This document shows positions 1-6,882 of a stretch of 64,000 nt of DNA, in pieces. The notes under the pieces are model-generated. The model did no database searches. It was not told the origin of the DNA and saw nothing but the letters and a program-made list of their open reading frames with translations. Source of the DNA: an uncultured Prevotella sp. (GTDB lineage: Bacteria > Bacteroidota > Bacteroidia > Bacteroidales > Bacteroidaceae); assembly GCA_905233985.1 (NCBI GenBank), contig CAJOFA010000001.1, positions 62,001-126,000 of the forward strand. The letters are read 5' to 3'. Made by a program: the position numbers and the translations under genes. Each line of letters begins with the position of its first letter. Within the stretch, counting starts at the first letter, position 1.

Positions 1-372
1 GAGGACAGCCACGACTTCCCCACCCTTTGAAAACACGGGCACGACAATCTCCGAGCGCGAGAGGCTGCTACAGGCTATGTGTCCAGGAAACTGCTCGACA
101 TCAGGAACGATGATGGTTTGCTGTTCCTTCCAGGCAGTACCACACACGCCCTTGCCATAACCAATATGCATGCACGCCACAGGCCCTTGAAACGGCCCCA
201 ACACAAGCTCACCACCTTTCACCCGATAGAATCCTGTCCACCAGAAGCCCATCGTTTCATGAATGGCGGCACACACATTAGCCATCACAGCAACACAATC
301 CGTCTCACCTTCTACCAGCGCACAGATCTGCTCAGTCAGCAAACGGTATTTCTCTTTCTTCATCTTCAACAT
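1..372 (-). CDS. msrC: free methionine-(R)-sulfoxide reductase (fRMsr), GAF domain, 3' end cut by window
   Basis: Reduces free methionine-R-sulfoxide with thioredoxin as electron donor; cytoplasmic oxidative repair. The readable part (about 121-124 residues) is a GAF domain beginning MKKEKYRLL. Counting from the ATG at 363, cysteines fall at 64, 74 and 98. Spacings of 10 and 24 match the three catalytic/resolving cysteines of the E. coli enzyme (84, 94, 118), which separates it from ordinary GAF sensors. There are two in-frame ATGs, at 372 and 363. The first lies only 8 nt after a TACCTTTG promoter box, so either start gives a very short leader. The C-terminal ~35 residues lie outside the window. 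The gene is divergent from the kinase gene that follows. Confidence 0.88.
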   Translation of the reverse strand, partial: MLKMKKEKYRLLTEQICALVEGETDCVAVMANVCAAIHETMGFWWTGFYRVKGGELVLGPFQGPVACMHIGYGKGVCGTAWKEQQTIIVPDVEQFPGHIACSSLSRSEIVVPVFSKGGEVVAVL

Positions 373-380
373 TCCGACTG

Positions 381-414
381 CAAAGGTACGAATATTTTAT
401 TTAACTTATTGCAA
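381..414 (-). promoter_or_regulatory. Bacteroidetes-type promoter for the fRMsr gene
   Basis: On the minus strand TTG (412-414), a 23-nt AT-rich spacer and TACCTTTG (381-388) precede the start codon by 8 nt. Confidence 0.6.
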
Positions 415-472
415 TAGCTGATTATTTTCTTTCTATACGGTCCTTAGCCGTAAAATATTTCTCGTCTTTTTC

Positions 473-503
473 TTGGTTGTTACGTAATTATTATATATCT
501 TTG
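473..503 (+). promoter_or_regulatory. Bacteroidetes-type promoter for kinase-FGE gene 1
   Basis: TTG (473-475), a 20-nt spacer and TATCTTTG (496-503). Transcription would start near 510, leaving a leader of about 20 nt before the GTG start codon. Confidence 0.6.
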
Positions 504-531
504 CCGACAAGAACAACTAAAGTCCGATATA

Positions 532-2358
532 GTGAAATACATCGAAACCAATTCCATGCTGCCTGTGGGCACACTCCTGCAAAGCGGGAAGTATCGCATT
601 GAGCGTTACCTCTCGTCGGGTGGTTTCGGTAATACCTATGTGGCTAATATTGTTGAATTCGACGAGGAGGTAGCCATTAAGGAGTTCTATATGAAAGGCG
701 TCAACGAGCGTGATGAAGGCTCCGTCACGGTTACTGTCGGCGTGAAGAGCAATACGAAGCAGTTCACGGAACAGCGTGAGAAGTTCAAGAAGGAAGCACG
801 CCGACTGCGTAAACTGAAACACGAACACATCGTGCCTGTTCACGACTTGTTTGAAGAGAACGGTACGGCCTATTACGTTATGGATTTGATTTGCGGCGAG
901 TCTGTTGCTGATAAGATGAAGCGTATAGGTCAGCCTCTTGGTGAACAGGAAGTGCTGTCTATTCTTAATCAGGTGTTGGATGCCCTGTCGGTGGTTCATA
1001 AGCAAGGCATGTATCATCTGGACATCAAGCCCGCCAATATCATGCTGGAGTCATCGGGTAATGTTCAGCTCATTGACTTTGGTGCTTCGAAACAGATGCA
1101 TGCTGGTGAGGGCATGAGCCTGTTCACGTCCTCGGCTATGACCTACACACCAGGTTATGCCCCGTTGGAGCAGCAGGAGCAGAGTGCCAAGAACCTTGGC
1201 CCGTGGACGGACATCTATGCCTTGGGCGCTACGCTCTATAAGATGCTGACCAACCAGATGCCACCAACAGCTAGCGAACTGCTGATAGCTCGTGAACCGT
1301 TGAACTATCCTGCAACTGTCAGCCAACGAATGTGCCAGCTCATTGAGTGGATGATGCAACCTCGTTTTGACGAGCGCCCGCAGAGCGTCGCCGAAGTGAT
1401 GAAGAGCCTCAACAGCCTCAACTCCGCCCCCTCTCCGAAAGAGAGGAAAGTGGATACACCCCGCGTAGAGGAGGAAACAGAGATTGTGACGAAGAAGCCG
1501 AAGGACGAAAAGACGGAAATCTCCCCAAACCCTCCATCAGTTACTCCTTCCCCTGCAATCCCGCAAGACAATCCCGTCGCCGAAGAGAAGAAAAAGCCCG
1601 TCGCCCTGTATGCTGGCATCGGCATGGCGGCTGTGGCCATTATCGCCTTGGCGGTCTTCTTCCTGCTGCCACGTTCTAATGAGACTATTACGGTGAATGG
1701 CGTCTCATTTGTGATGGTTGGCGTGGAAGGCGGTACGTTCACGATGGGTGCCACGAGCGAGCAGGGCGAAAAAAACGAGAAACCAGCGCATCAAGTGACA
1801 TTATCAACGTTCAGTATTGGTGAGACGGAGGTGACGCAGGAGTTGTGGCAGGCGGTTATGGGCAGCAATCCCTCTAATTTCAAAGGTGCCAAGCGTCCTG
1901 TGGAGAACGTGAGCTGGGAGGACTGCCAGACGTTTATTATAAAGTTGAACCAGTTGACAGGTAAGAACTTCCGCCTGCCTACAGAGGCAGAGTGGGAGTA
2001 TGCCGCACGTGGTGGCAACCGTAGTAAAGGCTACAAGTATGCTGGTAGTAACATTATTGATGATGTTGCTTGGGATATTTATAACAGCGGCAGACAGACG
2101 CACGACGTGGGCACAAAACGTGCGAACGAGCTTGGGCTTTATGATATGGCGGGCAACGTGGAGGAATGGTGTGGCGATTGGTATGATGGCTATTCATCCG
2201 GCAGCCAGACGAATCCGAAAGGCCCATCTTCGAGTCCTGGCCGCGTACGTCGTGGGGGAAGTTCGAACGACAACGCGGTGGATTGCCGCGTGTCGAGTCG
2301 ATTCTACTACTCGTCTAGCTATCGGGCCGGCTACCTCGGCTTGCGGCTAGCTCTTTGA
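532..2358 (+). CDS. transmembrane Ser/Thr protein kinase with C-terminal FGE/C-type-lectin-like domain (copy 1)
   Basis: 608 residues. A Hanks-type kinase domain occupies about 22-295: glycine loop SSGGFGNTYV (28-37), ATP lysine K50, catalytic HLDIKPAN (162-169), DFG (182-184) and the GYAPLEQ activation end (208-214). Then come a Pro/Glu/Lys linker, one membrane span (about 357-379) and an FGE-sulfatase (SUMF1) domain (about 390-608), presumably outside the cytoplasm. Of the two FGE catalytic cysteines only the second position is Cys (585); the first aligns with Asp580, so a binding role is more likely than formylglycine synthesis. The start is GTG; alignment of IETNSML with the paralogue at 59187 supports it over the ATG at 556. 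The 3' end looks hypervariable relative to that paralogue. Likely a receptor kinase sensing an extracellular ligand; no substrate is apparent. Confidence 0.85.
   Translation: MKYIETNSMLPVGTLLQSGKYRIERYLSSGGFGNTYVANIVEFDEEVAIKEFYMKGVNERDEGSVTVTVGVKSNTKQFTEQREKFKKEARRLRKLKHEHIVPVHDLFEENGTAYYVMDLICGESVADKMKRIGQPLGEQEVLSILNQVLDALSVVHKQGMYHLDIKPANIMLESSGNVQLIDFGASKQMHAGEGMSLFTSSAMTYTPGYAPLEQQEQSAKNLGPWTDIYALGATLYKMLTNQMPPTASELLIAREPLNYPATVSQRMCQLIEWMMQPRFDERPQSVAEVMKSLNSLNSAPSPKERKVDTPRVEEETEIVTKKPKDEKTEISPNPPSVTPSPAIPQDNPVAEEKKKPVALYAGIGMAAVAIIALAVFFLLPRSNETITVNGVSFVMVGVEGGTFTMGATSEQGEKNEKPAHQVTLSTFSIGETEVTQELWQAVMGSNPSNFKGAKRPVENVSWEDCQTFIIKLNQLTGKNFRLPTEAEWEYAARGGNRSKGYKYAGSNIIDDVAWDIYNSGRQTHDVGTKRANELGLYDMAGNVEEWCGDWYDGYSSGSQTNPKGPSSSPGRVRRGGSSNDNAVDCRVSSRFYYSSSYRAGYLGLRLAL
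1416..1449. repeat. GC-rich palindromic repeat inside kinase 1 linker
   Basis: Degenerate copy of the element at 60083-60117 and 12252-12287: a CCCTCTCC..GAGAGG hairpin read in frame as SAPSPKERK in the juxtamembrane linker. Confidence 0.6.
2254..2340 (+). other. candidate hypervariable region (DGR-VR-like) at the 3' end of kinase 1
   Basis: Codons 575-603. The backbone residues GG, A, CRVS, R, R and LG are shared with the paralogue and with typical FGE ends; the residues between are replaced by Ser, Tyr, Phe, Ala, Gly, Asp and Val. Codons TTC, TAC, TAC, GCC, GGC and TAC (591-593, 599-601) are all reachable from AAC by adenine-only changes. The class of element is inferred; no template repeat or reverse transcriptase is in the window. 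Confidence 0.4.
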
Positions 2359-2427
2359 GTTTCTTTTCTGCCGAAACACAAATATTTATGATAGATTTGT
2401 GGGCATTTGTGACCATTCGTGTTCATC

Positions 2428-2559
2428 GGTTTGAGCTAGTAATCTTCTCGGGTTGAGGAGATGGTTGGCTCGACTGCAGGAGATGATTGGCTGGGGTTGA
2501 GGAGATGATTCCCTCAAGTACAGACAATGGTTGCCTCAACACGAGATGACCATTATTTG
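2428..2559. repeat. 22-bp-period tandem array, type A (six units)
   Basis: Six contiguous 22-bp units starting at 2428, 2450, 2472, 2494, 2516 and 2538. Core GAGGAGATGRTTGGCTC, best kept in units 2-4. Units 2-5 recur at 61197-61284 with a single mismatch. Confidence 0.85.
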
Positions 2560-2656
2560 CTTTTTTAGAAAAAAGAAGTGCCGAGATTATTCTCCAATAT
2601 ACTTATTATTGCTCATTCGTGAGCAATTCGTGGCCCTTTTTGTAATCGGCTGTCAA

Positions 2657-2788
2657 GTTTGGACCGAGCAAACGCATCGTTTACTACGAGCTTTCGATGC
2701 GTTTAAACCGAGCAAACGGGTCGCTTGCTTCGGGCTTTCGATGCGTTTGCCTGGGGTTCTTGTATGGTTTGCTTGGGGCTCCAAACCT
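2657..2788. repeat. 22-bp-period tandem array, type B (six units)
   Basis: Six contiguous 22-bp units beginning at 2657, 2679, 2701, 2723, 2745 and 2767. Most start GTTTG or GTTTA; core CGAGCTTTCGATGC. Same period, unit count and core as the array at 58237-58368, but more degenerate. Confidence 0.8.
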
Positions 2789-2793
2789 TTTTC

Positions 2794-2881
2794 GTAGGCA
2801 GGCTATGGTTGGCTCGATTGTTGTGGATGATTTTCTCACCTTCAGGCATTGGTTTTCTACTATTGAGACTGGTTTTTTCTG
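2794..2881. repeat. degenerate continuation of type A 22-bp array (four units)
   Basis: Units at 2794, 2816, 2838 and 2860 keep the 22-bp register and the ATGGTTGGCTC / GATTTTCTC ends of type A. Confidence 0.5.
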
Positions 2882-3113
2882 CTATAAAGGCTGAAATAGT
2901 GACAAAAAGCCCGCTCAAAATGAAACCTATTATTGATTGATTTTTGATCATTTGTAAGCAATTCGTGACCATTTTTGTTTAAAATCATGCGTAAAAGAGG
3001 GGTTTTTGAGGTTATTTTTGTCCCAGAGAAGGTTTGGTGTCACAGGTTTAGTTGGTTTAGGAACGTCGTATCTTATTGATTTTCTGCATTTTAGATAAAA
3101 CCGTACAGACCGG

Positions 3114-3287
3114 GCGTTTCAGTTTCAGTTATTTCAGTTAGTTTTCGAGGGGTAACATATTCTTCTATTTTATATTATTATATATGTTAACTTATTATAT
3201 ATTAAGTAGTTATATAATATAAAGAAGAAAGTTTGAAATACAAATAAGCCTCTGAAATAACTGAAATAACTGAAATAACTGAAACGC
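3114..3287. repeat. AT-rich element with inverted iteron arms (copy 1)
   Basis: Left arm 3114-3140 repeats TTTCAGTTA-like units; right arm 3252-3287 carries CTGAAATAA three times and is its reverse complement. The arms enclose about 110 bp of almost pure AT that includes further short palindromes. The layout resembles 58792-58955, where the iteron is different. Confidence 0.65.
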
Positions 3288-3418
3288 TGGTTTCTTTTTT
3301 TCCTAACTAGGGAAATAAAATCTCGCTGGTTAGAGAAATAATTTTCCCTAACTACTGATATTGCTCTGCAAAATAAATTAAATTACAAAAGTGCGGACGA
3401 TAGAAAACAAACAAAATC

Positions 3419-3450
3419 TTTGGTGATTTGCCTGAAAAGTGGTACTTTTG
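3419..3450 (+). promoter_or_regulatory. promoter for the 3511 gene
   Basis: TTG (3419-3421), a 21-nt spacer and TACTTTTG (3443-3450), giving a leader of about 55 nt. Confidence 0.5.
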
Positions 3451-3510
3451 CCGACGAAATGAGATTTAGATCAAACTATATTATTTAATCACATCCAAAA
3501 ACAACCAGAA

Positions 3511-4341
3511 ATGAAAAAGACAATTATTTGCATGGCAATGTCATTGTTCAGCTGCATGGCAATGGCTCAAGACGTTAATCCCTTCCCCTGGGACTTCCCG
3601 CAGGACTTCAAGATTGAGGCTGAACCCGGCCAGTGGGTGCTGAGCTGCTACAGTTTCTACCCCAGAGCCCTGAAAGACAACAAGAGAGTGGATGAAGCTA
3701 CGCTCATCTTCTATAGCACCGAAATGACCAAGGTGGGTATGCCGAAGTCTATTGTGGATCGCGACGTAGAGATGCCCAATGCCCTGATTATCCCGCTCGA
3801 CAAGTCTGCTCGCGCTAAGGAGGGTGACATCGTGCTGACTTGGTGGCAGGGAGGAAGCGGCTTGCAGCGTGCCATCATCACCGATGATGACAATCCCGCA
3901 GAGCCCGAGGCTGATTTCCTCGACCTGAACTATGACGATAAGAACGACAATTTCAATTTCGCCAAGAAGTTTGCCGACACGAAACTGAAGCCCGGCAGCT
4001 TCACGGTAATTAAAGACAACGAATGGCAGAGCGGTGCACAGGTTGCTATCCGTTCGGGTAACACCTGGATATGCGCCACGCTGATACATGAAGCCGAGGG
4101 CAAGGTCATCGTGCTTGGCTGGGGTGACAAAGTTGCAGCTTATAGGAAGGCCGACTGCCGACTCGTTCCCTTCAAGGAGGACATCAAGAAGGGCGACATG
4201 GTATGGGCTGAATGGGTTGGCACCTACCGCAGCGGTTATAAGGTGAAGAAGGTCGATAAGAAGATTGGCCGCGTCTGGGTGGAGAAAGACGGTGATGTGC
4301 AGGTCAAGAGCATTGCCGAAGTGACCAAGGTTCTGGAGTAA
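3511..4341 (+). CDS. secreted protein with three Tudor/SH3-like modules
   Basis: 276 residues starting with a signal peptide (MKKTIICMAMSLFSCMAMAQ; probable cleavage after AMA). After an N-terminal all-beta stretch come three similar segments: KEGDIVLTWWQGG (about 111-123), SGAQVAIRSGNTWICATL (about 175-192) and KKGDMVWAEWVGTYRSGY (about 231-248). Each has a GD/GxxV strand, an aromatic strand and a VIVLGWGD or GRVWVEKDG return strand, as in small Tudor/Agenet-like barrels. No catalytic motif is visible and I do not recognise a named family. The next gene starts 27 nt downstream, so the two are probably co-transcribed from the promoter at 3443. Confidence 0.7.
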   Translation: MKKTIICMAMSLFSCMAMAQDVNPFPWDFPQDFKIEAEPGQWVLSCYSFYPRALKDNKRVDEATLIFYSTEMTKVGMPKSIVDRDVEMPNALIIPLDKSARAKEGDIVLTWWQGGSGLQRAIITDDDNPAEPEADFLDLNYDDKNDNFNFAKKFADTKLKPGSFTVIKDNEWQSGAQVAIRSGNTWICATLIHEAEGKVIVLGWGDKVAAYRKADCRLVPFKEDIKKGDMVWAEWVGTYRSGYKVKKVDKKIGRVWVEKDGDVQVKSIAEVTKVLE

Positions 4342-4368
4342 AAATCAGACATTCCAACATTTCCACAG

Positions 4369-5112
4369 ATGAAGACCATCAACACCCGGCGTAGCATCAG
4401 GAAATACAGCGACCAGGAGGTTAGCGACGCGCTGCTCAACCGACTATTCACAGAGGCATCACGAACACAGACTATGGGCAACCTACAGCTCTATAGCGTG
4501 GTCGTGACGCGCTCTGCTGAGATGAAAGAGCGGCTGGCACCTGCCCACTTCAATCAGTCGATGGTGACACAAGCGCCCGTGGTGCTGACCGTCTGTGCAG
4601 ACTTCAACCGTACCACACAGTGGTGCCTGCATCGCAACGCCTCGCCTGGCTACGACAACTTGCTGTCGTTCTTCAATGCCTCCATCGATGCCCTGCTGTT
4701 CACGCAGACATTCTGTAACCTTGCCGAAGAGGAAGGGCTTGGCCTCTGCTATCTGGGTACCACGGTCTATATGCCACAACTGATTATTGACACGCTGCAG
4801 TTGCCGCGTCTCACCTTCCCTGTCGCCACGCTCACCGCTGGCTGGCCAGCCGAGGAGCCTCCTCTGTCCGACCGTCTGCCGCTGGAATCCTTCGTACACA
4901 ACGAAACCTACCGCGACTATTCTGCCGCAGACATTGACCGTTACTACACAGCGAAGGAGCAGTTAGAGGAGAACCGCCACTTCTGCGAGATTAATCACAA
5001 GGAGACGCTGGCACAGATTTTCACCGACATCCGCTACACCCGCAAGGATAACGAAGCCATGTCTGCCACCCTCCTCGACGCCCTCCAGCGACAAGGTTTC
5101 CTCACCAAGTAG
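4369..5112 (+). CDS. nitroreductase-family FMN oxidoreductase
   Basis: 247 residues, the size of NfsA/FRP-type enzymes, which reduce nitroaromatics, quinones or flavins with NAD(P)H and FMN. The N-terminal NTRRSIRKYSDQEV (about 4-17) is the FMN-phosphate-binding motif of the family. LCYLGTTVYMP (about 125-135) and the TLTAGWPAEEPPLSDRLPLE segment (about 149-168) are the conserved core of this subgroup. The C-terminal extension (about 180-247) resembles the NfsA excursion that shapes the NADPH site. The true substrate cannot be told from sequence. It ends facing the MFS gene, with only 23 nt between and no clear hairpin. Confidence 0.85.
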   Translation: MKTINTRRSIRKYSDQEVSDALLNRLFTEASRTQTMGNLQLYSVVVTRSAEMKERLAPAHFNQSMVTQAPVVLTVCADFNRTTQWCLHRNASPGYDNLLSFFNASIDALLFTQTFCNLAEEEGLGLCYLGTTVYMPQLIIDTLQLPRLTFPVATLTAGWPAEEPPLSDRLPLESFVHNETYRDYSAADIDRYYTAKEQLEENRHFCEINHKETLAQIFTDIRYTRKDNEAMSATLLDALQRQGFLTK

Positions 5113-5135
5113 CTACGGGCTGTATTTTTATTGAT

Positions 5136-6851
5136 TTACTCCACCACAATAGGTTTGTACTTCGGCACGAGGGTCTTCATGATGACCCAGCCGATGAGAT
5201 AAGCCACGGCGCAGATGCAGAACACGACCATGTAGGCAGCGGGCTTACCCTCGAAACTGAAAGCTGTCCAGGGCTCTGTGAGCATCTGACCACCATGATC
5301 GGTGACAAACTGCATCATATCCGATGCCAATGTTCCCGGTTCAATAGTGCCCTTCGTCAGGCTAAAAGCCTTCTCGATATTATCGCGGGTCATCACCAGC
5401 GTCTCGCCATTAAAACTGAATGAGCCGGCAGACCAGTCGAAGAAATTACCAGAACCCTTGTTGATAGCAAAGGAACCCAAACCTCCAGCCATGGCACCAA
5501 TGCCGGTGATGGTGGCAATGGTTGACTTGGGGAACATGTCGCCGATGGTGGAGAAGAGGTTGGCTGACCAAGCCTGGTGTCCGGCACCGAGCAAACCGAT
5601 GAGGATGGCGGGCCACCAGGCGCTGATGCCACCGAGAGGCTGTGCCAGCAGACCCAGCAGGGGCAAGCAGGCGAAGATGAGCATGGCACGCATACGGCCC
5701 AGGTAGGGGTTCATACCCATCTTCTCAACGAAATAGGTGGGCAAGTAACCACCACCGATGGAGACGACGGTGACGATGGCATAGAGCGTCAAAATAAGCA
5801 GAATACCCATTGTAGAGTCTGACGTGAAACCGTACTGGTCGCTGAAATAGGCTGGCGCCCAGAACAGGAAGAACCACCATACGCCGTCGGTCATGAACTT
5901 ACCTACGATGAACGACCACGTCTGCTTATAGGTGAAGCACTTCCAGAACGGGATGGTCTTTTCCTCCTTCGCCTCTACCTTGTTCTGCACTTCGGCAACA
6001 TCGTTGTCCTGCTCAATGTAGTTCAGCTCAGCCTGATTCACGAACTTGCTCTTATGGGGCTTCTCGTAGAGCCACATCCATAGTCCCATCCAGATAAAGC
6101 CTGATGCACCAATGATGATAAACGACATCTCCCAACCCCAGGCACGTGCCAACAGGGGGATAGTGGCAGGGGCTGCCAGTGCGCCTACTGATGCTCCGCT
6201 ATTAAATATAGAGGTTGAGAATGCACGGTCTTTCTTGGGGAAGTACTCTGCTGTCACCTTAATAGCTGCGGGGAAGTTACCGGCCTCACCAACAGCAAGG
6301 ACGAGTCGGAAAGCAAGGAATATCCACACGCTGACGGTAGAGACTGCCAGCATGGAATTGATGGCACCGTCGCTGACCAGCAGAGAAGTCAACCACTGCA
6401 TCCATGAAGGCATGGCACGCAGGAACTCAACAAACGACGCAAACCAGGCCGGTGCCGTTCCTGAAACCATATAATCTGCAATAAAGCCTTTTGCAGGGTC
6501 GTAACCAACGAGCCAGTTTCCCGTAAGTATGCCACTGGTAATAATACCACTTACAGCATGAAGCACAGCTCCGAGCGACCAGACAAAGATGGCCCAGAGG
6601 TAACCCTTCTTAGTCCCCATCCAGTCGATGAACTTTCCTGCGAAGAGGTTGGCAATGGCATAAAAAATGGAGAACAGTCCGGTAATGGTGCCGTAATTGG
6701 CATCGGTCCAGTGGAACTCGGGCGCAATAAAGTCTTTCCACGTCAGCGACAGCACCTGACGGTCCATGTAGTTGACGGTTGTGGCGAAGAACAACATCGC
6801 GCAAATAATCCAACGATAGTTGGTCATCTTTGTTGTTTGAAGTGCACTCAT
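5136..6851 (-). CDS. MFS transporter, hexuronate/anion:cation symporter (ACS) family
   Basis: Inner-membrane sugar-acid transporter of the ExuT-like branch. The N terminus carries WIICAMLFFATTVNYMDRQ (about 14-32), the first helix and NYMDRQ signature of this family; MGTKKGYLWAI is the motif A loop, and about twelve helices can be traced. At 571 residues it is over 100 longer than ExuT (~430). The extra length is an insertion between helices 3 and 4 (about 105-170) and a large loop before the last helices (about 455-535). The family transports hexuronates and related carboxylates; the substrate here is inferred. It lies 31 nt downstream of murF-alr. Confidence 0.85.
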   Translation of the reverse strand: MSALQTTKMTNYRWIICAMLFFATTVNYMDRQVLSLTWKDFIAPEFHWTDANYGTITGLFSIFYAIANLFAGKFIDWMGTKKGYLWAIFVWSLGAVLHAVSGIITSGILTGNWLVGYDPAKGFIADYMVSGTAPAWFASFVEFLRAMPSWMQWLTSLLVSDGAINSMLAVSTVSVWIFLAFRLVLAVGEAGNFPAAIKVTAEYFPKKDRAFSTSIFNSGASVGALAAPATIPLLARAWGWEMSFIIIGASGFIWMGLWMWLYEKPHKSKFVNQAELNYIEQDNDVAEVQNKVEAKEEKTIPFWKCFTYKQTWSFIVGKFMTDGVWWFFLFWAPAYFSDQYGFTSDSTMGILLILTLYAIVTVVSIGGGYLPTYFVEKMGMNPYLGRMRAMLIFACLPLLGLLAQPLGGISAWWPAILIGLLGAGHQAWSANLFSTIGDMFPKSTIATITGIGAMAGGLGSFAINKGSGNFFDWSAGSFSFNGETLVMTRDNIEKAFSLTKGTIEPGTLASDMMQFVTDHGGQMLTEPWTAFSFEGKPAAYMVVFCICAVAYLIGWVIMKTLVPKYKPIVVE

Positions 6852-6882
6852 TATATCTGTTATTATTGTTTTCTTTCGTCAA

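Larger units (their letters stand above)
2359..3510. other. repeat-rich intergenic region, no credible gene
   Basis: About 1.15 kb. It holds three 22-bp-period arrays (2428-2559, 2657-2788, 2794-2881), dispersed ATTCGTG-containing repeats (for example 2413-2422, 2615-2632, 2955-2975), an AT-rich element bounded by inverted iterons (3114-3287) and the promoter of the next gene. ORFs through it follow the repeat units, shift frame every unit and resemble no protein family. Confidence 0.75.

Noticed and set aside
79..417. Plus-strand frame over the first gene
   Set aside because: Overlaps the fRMsr gene on the other strand, whose three cysteines match the family exactly.
2531..2940. Short frames through the repeats after kinase 1
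   Set aside because: The peptides mirror 22-bp units in shifting frames; no independent coding signal.
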